64,000 nt of DNA from contig CAWGMO010000002.1 of the NCBI GenBank assembly GCA_963823735.1, positions 2,728,001 to 2,792,000 of the forward strand. Direction: 5' to 3'. Position 1 is the first letter of the stretch. Each line of letters begins with the position of its first letter. The position numbers and the translations under genes were made by a program. This document shows, piece after piece, positions 37,156 through 45,886 of this stretch. The notes below the pieces were generated by a model that saw only the letters and a list, made by a program, of their open reading frames with translations, had not been told where the DNA came from and ran no database searches. Source of the DNA: Actinoallomurus sp963823735 (lineage in GTDB: Bacteria > Actinomycetota > Actinomycetes > Streptosporangiales > Streptosporangiaceae).

Positions 37156-38690
37156 TCCGGCTCCACCGTCCTCGTGTGGTCAGCGGCCCACGTGCGGCGC
37201 CGCGGGATCAGCAGCACGCCGCCGACGGCGACGATGAGCACGGTGGTCAGCAGCGCGCCCCACTGGAAGTACCAGTGGTCGGTGCCGTAGACCGCCGCGC
37301 GCGGCCACAGCAGGTTGATCGTCATCGCGAGCCCGTACAGGACGGCGAACGCGTTGACGGCCGTGCCGAAGCCCTTCATGCGGAAGTACGGCCCGTGGTC
37401 GGGGCCGGGCCACTGGCCGCGCAGCCGCCGCAGCAGCATCGGGCCGGTGACCATCAGGTACGGGATGTAGAACAGGATGATCGCGGTCGAGGTGAGCACG
37501 AAGAACGCCCGCTGGTTGCCGATGTTGATCAGCAGCACGACGATCGTGATGACGCCCGTGACCAGGGCCGGTACGACCGGGGTCTTCGACCGCGGCGAGA
37601 CCCTCGCGACGGTCTCGCGGAACGGCAGCCGGCCGTCACGGGCCATCGCGAAGATCATCCGGATCGCGGCGGTCTGCACGGCGAGGCAGCACACCGTGAT
37701 GGCGATCGCCGAGCACACGAGGAAGACGTCGCCGAGGGTGTTGCCGAGCGTGGACTTCAGCAGGTACGGCATGCCGGAGACGCTGAGCTCCTTGGCGTGG
37801 ATGTCCCCGACCGCCATCATGCCGACGAGCATCAGCAGGCCGCCGACGATGAAGGCGGCGGTGATCGCGCGGAGGATCGCGCGCGGCGCGTGCCGGCGCG
37901 GCTCGACGGTCTCCTCGGCGAGCGAGCCCGCCGTGTCGAAGCCGTAGAAGACGTACGCGCTCATCAGCGAGGCGACCAGGAACGCCCCGAGGTAGCCGGC
38001 CGAGTGACCTGCGCCGGTGCCGGCGGTCTGCATGACGACCTGCGGCCCGCGCTTGATGTGGATCGCCAGCGCGATGATCAGCAGGATGATGCCGCCGAGC
38101 TCGACCGCGACACCGAAGTTGTTGATCTTCGCCATCACCTTGACGCCGACGATGTTCACGATCGTGGTGAACACCACCAGGCCGAGCGCCAGCACGATGG
38201 CGTTCTTGGCGCCGCCGGGCGTCGAGGTGGCCCCGATGTCGGCCTTACCGCCGATGATCTCGAAACCGGTCCACACCTGCGGCAGGATGATCTGGTACGC
38301 CACGGCCACGGCGGCCGCGGTGACGATCGCTCCAATGATCATGATCCAGCCGGCGAACCACGAGGTCACAGGTCTCGCGATGTGCTTGGACCACTGGTAG
38401 ACCGACCCGGCGAGCGGGTACTGGCCCGCCATCTCGGCGAAGCAGAGCGCGACGGCGAGCTGCCCGAGGAAGACCAGCGGCCAGGTCCAGATGAAGGCGG
38501 GGCCACCTGACCCGAAGCCGAAGAAGAAGAGCTGGAACACCCCGGTCATGATCGAGATGTAGCTGAAGCCCGAGGCGAAGCTGGAGAACGACCCGAGGGA
38601 GCGTTCCAGCTGCTGCCCATAGCCGAAGGCGGCCAGGTCGTCGCTGTCTGCGGTCGGTTTGACGGAGATCGATTCGCCATGGACTGCCAT
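37152..38690 (-). CDS. APC family permease, probable choline/amine importer
   Basis: 512 residues with about twelve membrane segments and APC-family text: FGYGQQLERSLGSFSSFASG, FCFGSGGPAF-type loop (FFGFGSGGPAFIWTW), FAEMAGQYPLAGSVYQWSKH and AETV region GFDTAGSLAEETVEPRRHAP. AAAGGAG precedes ATG 38688-38690. It lies between the betaine aldehyde dehydrogenase and choline dehydrogenase genes, so choline or ethanolamine uptake is the natural inference; the sequence alone does not prove the substrate. Confidence 0.85.
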   Translation of the reverse strand: MAVHGESISVKPTADSDDLAAFGYGQQLERSLGSFSSFASGFSYISIMTGVFQLFFFGFGSGGPAFIWTWPLVFLGQLAVALCFAEMAGQYPLAGSVYQWSKHIARPVTSWFAGWIMIIGAIVTAAAVAVAYQIILPQVWTGFEIIGGKADIGATSTPGGAKNAIVLALGLVVFTTIVNIVGVKVMAKINNFGVAVELGGIILLIIALAIHIKRGPQVVMQTAGTGAGHSAGYLGAFLVASLMSAYVFYGFDTAGSLAEETVEPRRHAPRAILRAITAAFIVGGLLMLVGMMAVGDIHAKELSVSGMPYLLKSTLGNTLGDVFLVCSAIAITVCCLAVQTAAIRMIFAMARDGRLPFRETVARVSPRSKTPVVPALVTGVITIVVLLINIGNQRAFFVLTSTAIILFYIPYLMVTGPMLLRRLRGQWPGPDHGPYFRMKGFGTAVNAFAVLYGLAMTINLLWPRAAVYGTDHWYFQWGALLTTVLIVAVGGVLLIPRRRTWAADHTRTVEPE

Positions 38691-38718
38691 GGCAGCTCCT
38701 TTGTTCGGTCGGCGTCTC

Positions 38719-40182
38719 CTAGCCGGAGAACCAACGCATCGGCCGGGGGCCGATGTTGTGGTAGATGTGCTTCTTTTCCTGGTACTCCTCAAGACCTGAC
38801 GGTCCGAGTTCGCGGCCGATCCCCGAGGTGCCGAACCCACCCCACTCGGCCTGCGGAAGGTAGGGGTGGAAGTCGTTGATCCAGACGGTGCCGTGCCGCA
38901 GGGCCGTCGCCACGCGCTCGGCCCGGCCGGCGTCGGAGGTCCAGACCGCGCCCGCGAGGCCGTAGTCGGTGTCGTTGGCGAGCCGGATCGCCTCCTCCTC
39001 GGTGCCGAACCGCTCCACGGTCACGACCGGCCCGAACACCTCTTCCCGTACGGCGGTCATGTCGCGGGTGCAGCCGGCGAGCACGGTCGGGCGCAGGAAG
39101 AACCCGCCGGCCGGCTCCGCCGGTCGCGTGCCGCCGGCGAGCAGCCGCGCGCCCTCCTCGACGGCGCGCTCGATGTGGCGCTCGACCTTCGCGCGGTGCG
39201 CGGCCGAGACGAGCGGCCCGTTCTCGCTCGCGGGGTCCAGCCCGCTGCCGAGCCGGATCCGGTCGGCGCGCGCCGCCAGCTCCTCGACGAACCGGTCGTG
39301 GATCCCGTCCTGCACGATGAGCCGCGAACCGGCCGAGCAGACCTGGCCGGAGTGCAGGAAGGCCGCGGTCAGCGCGTAGTCCACGGCGGTCTCGAAGTCG
39401 GCGTCGGCGAACACGACGTTGGGGTTCTTGCCGCCGAGTTCGAGCGCGACACGGCGTACGCCCTTGGCGGCCGCGGCCATGATCTCCTCGCCGGTGGCGA
39501 GACCGCCGGTGAAGGAGATGAGGTCGACGTCCGGATGCGCGACCATCGCGCGTCCGACGACGCCGCCCGCGCCGAGGACGAGGTTCACCACGCCGGCCGG
39601 AACACCGGCCTCCTCCAGCCGGGCGACCAGCGCGATCGTGGTCATCGGGGTCAGCTCGCTGGGCTTGATCACCGTCGTGTTGCCGGCCGCGAGGGCGGGC
39701 GCGAGCTTCCACGACATCTGCAGCAGCGGGTAGTTCCAGGGTGCGATCAGCGCGCAGACGCCGACCGGCTCGTGCGTGATGCGGCTGACGACGGTCGGCG
39801 AACCGGCGTCGACGACGCGCCCCGCGTCGGTGCCGGCGAGCCCGGCGTAGTAGCGGAAGACGGACGTGACGTCGTCGACGTCGGCCTCCCCTTCCTTGAG
39901 GGTCTTGCCCGTGTCGAGGCTCTCGGCTCGGGCGATCTCGGCCTTGTCGCGTTGCAGCAGGTCGGCGACGCGCGCGAGCGTACGGCCGCGGTCGGCTGCT
40001 TGTGTGCCGCGCCAGGGACCGCTGTCGAAGGCCTTACGCGCGGCGGCGACGGCCCGGTCGACGTCGCCTTCGGTGGCCTCGGCGACCGTTGCCAGGACGC
40101 TCGCGTCGTACGGGTTGAGGATCTCGGAGGTCGCGCCGGACTCGGCGGCGGTCCACACTCCGTCGAGGTAGAGGTCCTTCAT
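38719..40182 (-). CDS. betB: Aldehyde dehydrogenase, probable betaine aldehyde dehydrogenase
   Basis: 487 residues. APWNYPLLQMSWKLAPALAA, FTGGLATGEEIM (NAD site; F-T-G-G rather than F-T-G-S), VALELGGKNPNVVFADAD (general-base Glu) and HSGQVCSAGSRLIVQ (catalytic Cys near residue 279). EEVFGPVVTVERF completes the family pattern. It would oxidise betaine aldehyde to glycine betaine with NAD+. GGAGG stands ahead of ATG 40180-40182. First gene of the operon, 28 bp before the permease, divergent from a TetR gene. Confidence 0.88.
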   Translation of the reverse strand: MKDLYLDGVWTAAESGATSEILNPYDASVLATVAEATEGDVDRAVAAARKAFDSGPWRGTQAADRGRTLARVADLLQRDKAEIARAESLDTGKTLKEGEADVDDVTSVFRYYAGLAGTDAGRVVDAGSPTVVSRITHEPVGVCALIAPWNYPLLQMSWKLAPALAAGNTTVIKPSELTPMTTIALVARLEEAGVPAGVVNLVLGAGGVVGRAMVAHPDVDLISFTGGLATGEEIMAAAAKGVRRVALELGGKNPNVVFADADFETAVDYALTAAFLHSGQVCSAGSRLIVQDGIHDRFVEELAARADRIRLGSGLDPASENGPLVSAAHRAKVERHIERAVEEGARLLAGGTRPAEPAGGFFLRPTVLAGCTRDMTAVREEVFGPVVTVERFGTEEEAIRLANDTDYGLAGAVWTSDAGRAERVATALRHGTVWINDFHPYLPQAEWGGFGTSGIGRELGPSGLEEYQEKKHIYHNIGPRPMRWFSG

Positions 40183-40207
40183 CAGGTGTTCCTCCGTTCG
40201 GGTGTGG

Positions 40208-40229
40208 CTTGCGTACGTTTGTACACAAG
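40208..40229. promoter_or_regulatory. Interrupted palindrome CTTG-N-GTAC-N4-GTAC-N-CAAG, probable TetR operator of the bet genes
   Basis: The 22-bp element is symmetrical at 16 positions and lies 26 bp before betB and 65 bp before the favoured TetR start, between the divergent genes. Position and symmetry fit a BetI-like repressor controlling both. Confidence 0.6.
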
Positions 40230-40293
40230 TGTGATGAGCATCGTCAATGTGCGCATTTGCGGTCCTAGTGATTTCTCCGGAAGACTCTGCGCC

Positions 40294-40857
40294 GTGTCGG
40301 CGGACGGGGATATCGGCAGACGGGGACGAGGCCCGACCGATCCGGCACGCCGCGAACGGATCGCGCAGGCGTGCATTTCGGTCGTGGCGGAACGCGGCGT
40401 CGATGGTGTGACACACCGCGCCGTGGCCGCCGCCGCGGGTGTCCCGCTGGGATCCACGACGTACCACTTCGCGACCCTGGACGACCTGCTCGCCGTCGCC
40501 CTGCACACGGCCGCCGGGCACAGCATCGCGCAGGTCCACGCCTGGGAGTCGGCCCTGCCCGCGGACGCGGACCTGGCCGCCGCACTGGCCGACCTCGTGA
40601 CACGCGGCCTCACCGAACACCGCACCCAGTCGATCGTGGAGTACGAGCTGTACGTGGCCGCGCTGCACCGCCCGACGCTGCGCGGCGCCAGCACGGAGTG
40701 GGACGCGGCGCTGGTCGCCCTGTTCGCCTCCCGCACCGACCCGACCACCGGCCGTACCCTCGCCGCCCTGTACTGCGGCCTGATGATGCAGGCCCTGCTC
40801 TCCGACCCGCCCCCCACGTACGACGAGGTGGAAGCGATCTTCCGCCGCGTGCTGTAA
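40294..40857 (+). CDS. TetR family regulator, BetI-like by position
   Basis: 187 residues from GTG 40294 (VSADGDIGRRGRGPTDPARR) with GGAAG upstream; an ATG at 40234 would add 20 residues but without a ribosome binding site and inside the operator zone. The helix-turn-helix is clear (VTHRAVAAAAGVPLGSTTYHF), followed by a TetR_C-type domain (LAALYCGLMMQALLSDPPP). Divergent from the betB operon, hence a likely choline-responsive repressor (inference). Confidence 0.87.
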   Translation: MSADGDIGRRGRGPTDPARRERIAQACISVVAERGVDGVTHRAVAAAAGVPLGSTTYHFATLDDLLAVALHTAAGHSIAQVHAWESALPADADLAAALADLVTRGLTEHRTQSIVEYELYVAALHRPTLRGASTEWDAALVALFASRTDPTTGRTLAALYCGLMMQALLSDPPPTYDEVEAIFRRVL

Positions 40858-40921
40858 CGGGACGTACGGGAGCCGGAAAATCGGTGGACACCCGGAACGG
40901 CGCTCACCGACGATCCGTGGT

Positions 40922-41440
40922 GTGACGGAAACAGAGCAGTTGAGCTTCGTCGAGCTGTCCGGCCGGGCCATGGCCGCCCTGCTCGACGGTGACCTGACCG
41001 GCGCCCACGCCGAGACCGGCGTCGTACTCGGCGACTACTTCACGACGGACCGGGCGATGTGGCTGTGGCGGCTGCGGTGCTCCCAGCTGAAGGCCGATCC
41101 CGCCGGGGCACCGTGGATCGAGCGCCTCCTCGCCGTACGCGCGGACGGCACCGTCGTCGGACACGGCGGCTTTCACGGCCCGCCGGACGACACGGGCATG
41201 GTCGAACTCGGCTACGCGGTCATCCCGGAGTGGCGCCGCCGCGGCTACGCACGAGCGATCCTGACCGAGCTCCTGCGCCGCGCCGTGGCCGCCCCGGACG
41301 CCCGCACCGTACGCGCGACCATCTCCCCGGACAACGCCGCGTCACTGGCCACCATCGCCGGCTTCGGCTTCACCGAGGTCGGCGAGCAGATCGACGAGAT
41401 CGACGGCCTGGAGATCATCTACGAGGTACCGGCCCGCTAG
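40922..41440 (+). CDS. GNAT family N-acetyltransferase
   Basis: 172 residues. Acetyl-CoA motif A is typical: VELGYAVIPEWRRRGYARAI (R-R-x-G-Y-A), and the end SPDNAASLATIAGFGFTEVG matches motif B (N-x-x-S, G-F). Related to RimJ/RimL-type enzymes that acetylate amines, here of unknown target. GTG 40922 has no clear ribosome binding site; TGGACA and ACGATC upstream with a 19-base spacer might drive a leaderless message. Its last four bases overlap the convergent VOC gene. Confidence 0.85.
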   Translation: MTETEQLSFVELSGRAMAALLDGDLTGAHAETGVVLGDYFTTDRAMWLWRLRCSQLKADPAGAPWIERLLAVRADGTVVGHGGFHGPPDDTGMVELGYAVIPEWRRRGYARAILTELLRRAVAAPDARTVRATISPDNAASLATIAGFGFTEVGEQIDEIDGLEIIYEVPAR

Positions 41441-41838
41441 ATGTGGTGGGGCGGCCAGGTGCCCAGAGGGGTGCCGATCTCCCAGTGGTGGCCGAAGGGA
41501 TCCTGGATCCGCCCGAGCCGCCAGCCGTGCTGCTCGGCGACGGGGTAGATCTCGGTGGCGCCGGCCGACACGGCCTGGGCGACGACGGCCGCCGGGTCGT
41601 CGGCGACGAGCAGCATGCGGACGGTGCCGCCGCCGAGCGACTGGGGGCTGAAATTCTGGTTCTCGGGTGACTCGTCGGCGACCCAGAACGACGCGTCACC
41701 CACCGCGAGCTGAACGACGACCTCGTCGTCCTCCCCCCGGCCGCCCACGCGGTAGACCTCGGTGGCGCCGAACGCCGCCTTGTAGAACTCGACGGCGGCG
41801 TTCCCTCGCTTGACGGAGAGCTGCGGCGCGATGCTCAT
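41437..41838 (-). CDS. VOC (glyoxalase/bleomycin-resistance fold) protein, PhnB-like
   Basis: 133 residues, one pair of beta-alpha-beta-beta-beta modules: GNAAVEFYKAAFGATEVYRV, VVVQLAVGDASFWVADESP, VRMLLVADDPAAVVAQAVSA and RIQDPFGHHWEIGTPLG. Close to the PhnB/YjdN-like group of unknown activity. GAGGAG precedes ATG 41836-41838. Ends overlap the acetyltransferase gene by four bases. Confidence 0.85.
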   Translation of the reverse strand: MSIAPQLSVKRGNAAVEFYKAAFGATEVYRVGGRGEDDEVVVQLAVGDASFWVADESPENQNFSPQSLGGGTVRMLLVADDPAAVVAQAVSAGATEIYPVAEQHGWRLGRIQDPFGHHWEIGTPLGTWPPHHI

Positions 41839-41896
41839 GTTCGGTACTCCTCGGGCTTGAACCGGGCCTCTCCATCATCGCCCCTGCGCGTGCGGG

Positions 41897-43255
41897 TCAG
41901 GCGTCCGGGATCCAGGAGCCGTGGAAGCCGGCCGGGACTCCCCGGGGCAGGTCGACCGTCGCCACCGGGCCCGGGGTGACGTCTGAGGCGTTGAGGATCA
42001 GCAGGCGGGACGCGCTGCCGTCCCGGCGGGTGGCGATGGAGATCAGCCAGCCGTCGTCCTCTCTCCGGTTCGCGCCCGGAGCGGGGACGAAGACCGCTTC
42101 GCCGACCGCGATGTCCGGGCCCAGCTCGTGGCTGGTCGCCGCGCCGGACACCGTGTCGTACTTCACGATCGCCGTTGGGGCGACCGTGTAGACGTAGCGG
42201 CCCGGGCGGCCGACGCGGTCGTCGTCGATCGTGGGGAACTCCACGCCCCGGTCGTCCAAGGGCTGCTCCGTGCTGGTTCCCGTGGACGGGTCCAGGATCC
42301 AGCGGTGCATTCTCGCGGCGCCGGTGGCCGCCGCGGCGGCCGGACCACCGCCCGACGCGGGGCGGGCGCCGCGCAGGCCCGGCCACATGACGGTGAAGTC
42401 CTCGGCGGCGTACCTGGCGGCGTCCAGGACGATGCGGCCCGACGGGTCCTCGTACGCGTTGCCCACGTGGAACACGTAGCACGGGTCGACGTCGAACCAC
42501 TGCACCGGCGCGTCGTCCCGATCATGGCGCATGACGCCCAGGCGCGCGCCGTACGCGTCGTCCCACTGGTACGGCAGCGCCTTGCCGACCAGGTCGCGGT
42601 GGAACACCACCGGCAGGTCGAGCCACACGACGTGGTGTTCGGTGATCGCGAAGTCGTGCATCATCGTGGCGCCCGGCACCTCGATCTCGCGGCTCCGTAC
42701 GAGCGATCCCGACGCGTCCAGGCGGTGGTAGGTCAGGTACGGCGGCCGGGCTCCGTAGCCGAAGAAGTGCAGTTCGCCGGTTGACGGGTCGCACTTGGGG
42801 TGGGCGGTCATCGCGGTGGTCAGGCGCCCGCCGAAGTCGCACGGGCCGACCGTCTCCAGTGCCGGGGTGACCTCGTACGGGAGGCCCGCCTCGACCAGGG
42901 CGAGGATGCGGCCGGCGTGTTCGATCACGTGGGTGTTGGCGGACACGGCGGCGAGGTCGCGGCTGCCGTCGGGGCGCGTGGACTGCTGCCCGGCCAGCCG
43001 GGCCGTACGGACCCAGCGGTTGCGGTACCACTCGGCGCGGCCCTCGCGCAGGCGTACGCCGTGCAGCATGCCGTGGCCGGCGAACCAGTGGCCGGGGTCC
43101 TCACCGGGCAGCGGGTTCGGCCCGTTGCGCAGGTAGCGGCCGGTCAGCTCCGGCGGCAGGACGCCGGTGACCGGCAGGCCGAAGGCCTCGATCTCGTCCG
43201 CCACCGGCGCCAGGTGGCCGGTCAGGTACGCCGGCTTCGAAGTCGTGTCGCTCAT
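41897..43255 (-). CDS. Carotenoid oxygenase (cleavage dioxygenase)
   Basis: 452 residues, full length for the RPE65/CCD family. The four iron-binding His are visible: TAHPKCDP (about 152), MMHDFAITEHHVVW (about 198), FHVGNAYED (about 262) and GFHGSWIPDA at the C-terminus (about 443). PPELTGRYLRNGPNPLPG and FAGHGMLHGVRLREG are the classical N-terminal blade. It would cleave carotenoid or stilbenoid double bonds with O2. No carotenoid synthesis genes are in the window. Divergent from a PadR gene, with PadR-type operator between them. Confidence 0.92.
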   Translation of the reverse strand: MSDTTSKPAYLTGHLAPVADEIEAFGLPVTGVLPPELTGRYLRNGPNPLPGEDPGHWFAGHGMLHGVRLREGRAEWYRNRWVRTARLAGQQSTRPDGSRDLAAVSANTHVIEHAGRILALVEAGLPYEVTPALETVGPCDFGGRLTTAMTAHPKCDPSTGELHFFGYGARPPYLTYHRLDASGSLVRSREIEVPGATMMHDFAITEHHVVWLDLPVVFHRDLVGKALPYQWDDAYGARLGVMRHDRDDAPVQWFDVDPCYVFHVGNAYEDPSGRIVLDAARYAAEDFTVMWPGLRGARPASGGGPAAAAATGAARMHRWILDPSTGTSTEQPLDDRGVEFPTIDDDRVGRPGRYVYTVAPTAIVKYDTVSGAATSHELGPDIAVGEAVFVPAPGANRREDDGWLISIATRRDGSASRLLILNASDVTPGPVATVDLPRGVPAGFHGSWIPDA

Positions 43256-43295
43256 CGGATCTCCCCTGTCTCACGCGGTGAGCCGAGTCTGCACG

Positions 43296-43324
43296 TATCC
43301 AAATGGATATGTCAACACAGACAT
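43296..43324. promoter_or_regulatory. PadR-type operator between carotenoid oxygenase and PadR genes
   Basis: Two touching inverted repeats: TATCC-N4-GGATA (43296-43309) and ATGT-N8-ACAT (43309-43324). The second is the published PadR-family core pattern. It lies 41 bp before the oxygenase start and 28 bp before the PadR start, so it could control both. Confidence 0.65.
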
Positions 43325-43351
43325 GACCGTTTGGACCGATAGGGTGGCGGC

Positions 43352-43885
43352 ATGGCACTGCGATACGCCCTGCTCGGCCTGCTGACCGAGCGCACGGCGA
43401 GCGGCTACGACCTGGCCAAGGCGTTCGAGGGCGAGATCGGGCAGTACGCCTGGCAGGCCGGCCACAACCGGATCTATCCCGAGCTGGCGCGCCTCGCCGA
43501 CGAGGGCATGGTGGAGGTCGTCGACGAGGGCGCGCGTGGGCGGCGCACGTACGCCATCACCGAAGAGGGGCTCGCCGACCTGCGCACCTGGCTGCTGGCG
43601 CCGCGCTCCGGAGGCGCGGTCCGCAACGAGCAGCTCCTGCGCTACTTCCTGCTGTCCGCGCTCGAACCCGGCGACGCGCGCGTGTTCCTGCGCAGGATCG
43701 CCGACGACAACGCCGAGAAGGCCGACCGGCTTCGCGCGACCCTGGACGGTATCGCGCCGGGCGGCGGCCCGGACGACCGGCTGCCGCTGGGCTGGCTCGC
43801 CGGCGGGTTCGGCGTACGCCAGTACGAGGCGATGCGCGACTGGGCGGAGTGGGCGCTCGGCGAGCTGGACCGCACCGCCCCATAA
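43352..43885 (+). CDS. PadR family transcriptional regulator
   Basis: 177 residues: MALRYALLGLLTERTASGYD, NRIYPELARLADEGMVEVVD and GRRTYAITEEGLADLRTWLL form the winged helix; the rest is the Vir-type C-terminal dimerisation domain (FLLSALEPGDARVFLRRI, YEAMRDWAEWALGEL). GGTGGCGG precedes ATG 43352. Its divergent partner is the carotenoid oxygenase, probably its target. Confidence 0.92.
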   Translation: MALRYALLGLLTERTASGYDLAKAFEGEIGQYAWQAGHNRIYPELARLADEGMVEVVDEGARGRRTYAITEEGLADLRTWLLAPRSGGAVRNEQLLRYFLLSALEPGDARVFLRRIADDNAEKADRLRATLDGIAPGGGPDDRLPLGWLAGGFGVRQYEAMRDWAEWALGELDRTAP

Positions 43886-43954
43886 GCATCGCTTCTGGCC
43901 GTGAGACTTACCTGCTCTTGGACTTATGACCGCAGATCAAGCACGGTTGGGCAC

Positions 43955-44296
43955 ATGACCGACACCAGAGGAATCGCCGAGACCTACTTCGACTCATGGA
44001 AGAACAAGGACTTCGAGACCTTCCGCTCGATCCTGGCCGACGACGTCACCTTCAACGGACCGCTCGGCACGGCGGCCGACGCCGACGAGTGCGTACAGGG
44101 CATCAAGGGGATGTCGGAGATCGTCACCGACATCGTCGTCACCAAGATGTTCGTTGACGGCCCCGACGTGGTGACCTGGTTCGACCTGCACACGAGCGTC
44201 GCACCTCCCTGCCCCACCGCGAACTGGAGCCACGTCGAGGACGGCAAGGTGACCCGGATCCGCGTCGCCTTCGACCCGAGGCCACTGGTGTCCTGA
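43955..44296 (+). CDS. NTF2-like/SnoaL-fold protein
   Basis: 113 residues: IAETYFDSWKNKDFETFRSIL, DDVTFNGPLGTAADADECVQG, VVTWFDLHT and WSHVEDGKVTRIRVAFDPRP, the cone-like NTF2 fold often seen in small hydrolases or isomerases. No catalytic assignment. ATG 43955-43957 (MTDTRGIAE) is preferred. It converges with the EF-hand gene with a 1-bp gap. Confidence 0.8.
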   Translation: MTDTRGIAETYFDSWKNKDFETFRSILADDVTFNGPLGTAADADECVQGIKGMSEIVTDIVVTKMFVDGPDVVTWFDLHTSVAPPCPTANWSHVEDGKVTRIRVAFDPRPLVS

Positions 44297-44297
44297 G

Positions 44298-44842
44298 TCA
44301 GCGGCTGGGCGGCGGGGTCCGCAGGATCGGATCCTCGTCGAGGAAGAACCCCGTGGCGGAGCTGATCAGCTCGTCGAGGGTGAGGTAGCCGTCGCCGTCG
44401 AGGTCGAGCAGGTGGAACATCTTCACGGCGTCGGACTCATGCGCGTTGTACCAGGCCTGCATCAGGCCGAGGTACTCCTTCTCGTCGAGCCTCCCGTCAC
44501 CGTCGACGTCGGCGACGCGTACGACGTTCACCAGCAGCGGCCGGTAGATCCGGTCGAAGGACTCCTGGTCGGCCAGCACCTCGCTGCCGAAGGCCGCGAT
44601 GTACTCCGCCCGGCTGATCCGCCCGTCGAGGTCGAGGTCGGCGTGGCGGGCGAGGATGTGCCAGAGCTGCCGGCACGACGTGAGGAGCGCGAGCTGCTCG
44701 GGGAGTCCGAGGAGCGCCCGAACTCCCCGCCGAGCCGCCGCGCCGCCTCCTCCATGTCGGTGCGTTCGAGGTAGCCGTTGTGGTCGCGGTCCCAGTGCTG
44801 GAACCGGACTTCGAGCGTTGCGCGGTGGTCGGAGATCGTCAT
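44298..44842 (-). CDS. EF-hand calcium-binding protein, one frameshift
   Basis: About 181 residues reconstructed; one base seems missing near 44718 (GGEFG then ALLGLPEQ). Four EF-hand loops are visible: DRDHNGYLERTD, DLDLDGRISRAE, DVDGDGRLDEKE and DLDGDGYLTLDE. This is the calerythrin-like layout of actinomycete calcium buffers or sensors, cytosolic. GGAGG precedes ATG 44842. The C-terminal three EF hands lie in the intact part 44298-44715. Confidence 0.82.
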
Positions 44843-44955
44843 GGGGGGTCCTCCACGGCCTCGCGGAATGGTGCCTCCCTACGGTTCTAACCCAGCCGGC
44901 ACACGAATGCCACACTACGTAGCCGACCAACTACAAATAGCATGAATGCCGCCGC

Positions 44956-45831
44956 TCACCAGCGCGTGGCGGAGAAGTCAATGGGCCTCGGCTTCAGCGT
45001 CTTGGTACGGCGGACCAGGTCGTCGAACCTGCGGGCCATCTCCGGTACGGGCAGGTGGACACGGCCGCCGTGGCCGGGCAGCACCCACTCGAACCGGAGA
45101 CGGCCGGCGACGCGTTCGAGCGAGGCGGCGAGCTCCTCGATGGAGTACCAGGTGACGTTCTCGGCCACCTGGAGGTCCGACGTCGTACGGGACCAGTAGA
45201 AGCTGTCGCCGCTGAAGCAGTACCGGTCGTCGGCGACGTACAGCACACTGCCCTCGGTGTGGCCGGGCAGCGGGTGCGCGACCACCCCTTCGGCGACCTC
45301 GACGGGCTCGATGCCGCGCAGCACCCGGTCGGCGTCCGGCGCCGCGGCCAGGTCGCCCTCGTGGATCCACAGCCGGGCCCCGAACCGGTCCGCGTACGCG
45401 CGCCCGTGCGCGGCGTGGTCCCGGTGGGTGAGGAGCACGTCGGTCACCGGCCCGAGCTCCTCGAACCTGGCCGCGAGCGCCTCGTGGAAACGCGGCGTGT
45501 CGATCATCAGGGTGCCGCCTGGGCGGACCAGCAGGTACGCGACGGCGCCCGCCGTCCGCAGCGAGTTGTGCCCGCACAGGTAGAGACCGTCGTCCAGGCG
45601 TACCGGGAAGGGATCCGACGCGGGGTCGAGCGGCCCGGCGGAGTGGCGGATCGAGCGGGTCGGGCAGGCGTACGCGGCGGTGTGCAGCGCGCGGACCTCC
45701 GCCTCGTCGCGCGGCTGCCGGAGCAGCACCGAACGGCCGCCCTCCTCCTCGATCAGGCCGGGGGCGAGCTGCCGCGCCACGTCGCAGTTCGTGCAGCGGT
45801 CGTCGACGTACCAGCCTTCGTTGGCTTCCAT
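44956..45831 (-). CDS. MBL-fold hydrolase with a ferredoxin-like N-terminus
   Basis: 291 residues. Residues 10-60 look like a half ferredoxin (DRCTNCDVARQLAP, then AYACPTRSI), but the expected third Cys of C-x-x-C-x-x-C is Ala. The metallo-beta-lactamase part follows: LLTHRDHAAHGRAYADRFG (metal site), HPLPGHTEGSVLYVAD, YCFSGDSFYWS and VLPGHGGRVHLP. The family is a ferredoxin-MBL fusion of unknown substrate. ATG 45829-45831. Confidence 0.82.
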   Translation of the reverse strand: MEANEGWYVDDRCTNCDVARQLAPGLIEEEGGRSVLLRQPRDEAEVRALHTAAYACPTRSIRHSAGPLDPASDPFPVRLDDGLYLCGHNSLRTAGAVAYLLVRPGGTLMIDTPRFHEALAARFEELGPVTDVLLTHRDHAAHGRAYADRFGARLWIHEGDLAAAPDADRVLRGIEPVEVAEGVVAHPLPGHTEGSVLYVADDRYCFSGDSFYWSRTTSDLQVAENVTWYSIEELAASLERVAGRLRFEWVLPGHGGRVHLPVPEMARRFDDLVRRTKTLKPRPIDFSATRW

Positions 45832-45886
45832 ACCTCGGATTCAAGCCCAGCCGGGCATGTGCTCTGCAAGCCCGTGAAGGTAAAAG

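Noticed and set aside
36013..37290. Long open frame antisense to betA
   Set aside because: The betA protein is fully supported by family motifs; the antisense text has no motif and typical shadow composition.
38866..40233. Long open frame antisense to betB
   Set aside because: A shadow of high-GC codon use: low-complexity Arg/Gly/Val text, no ribosome binding site, and it merely leads into the real TetR gene.
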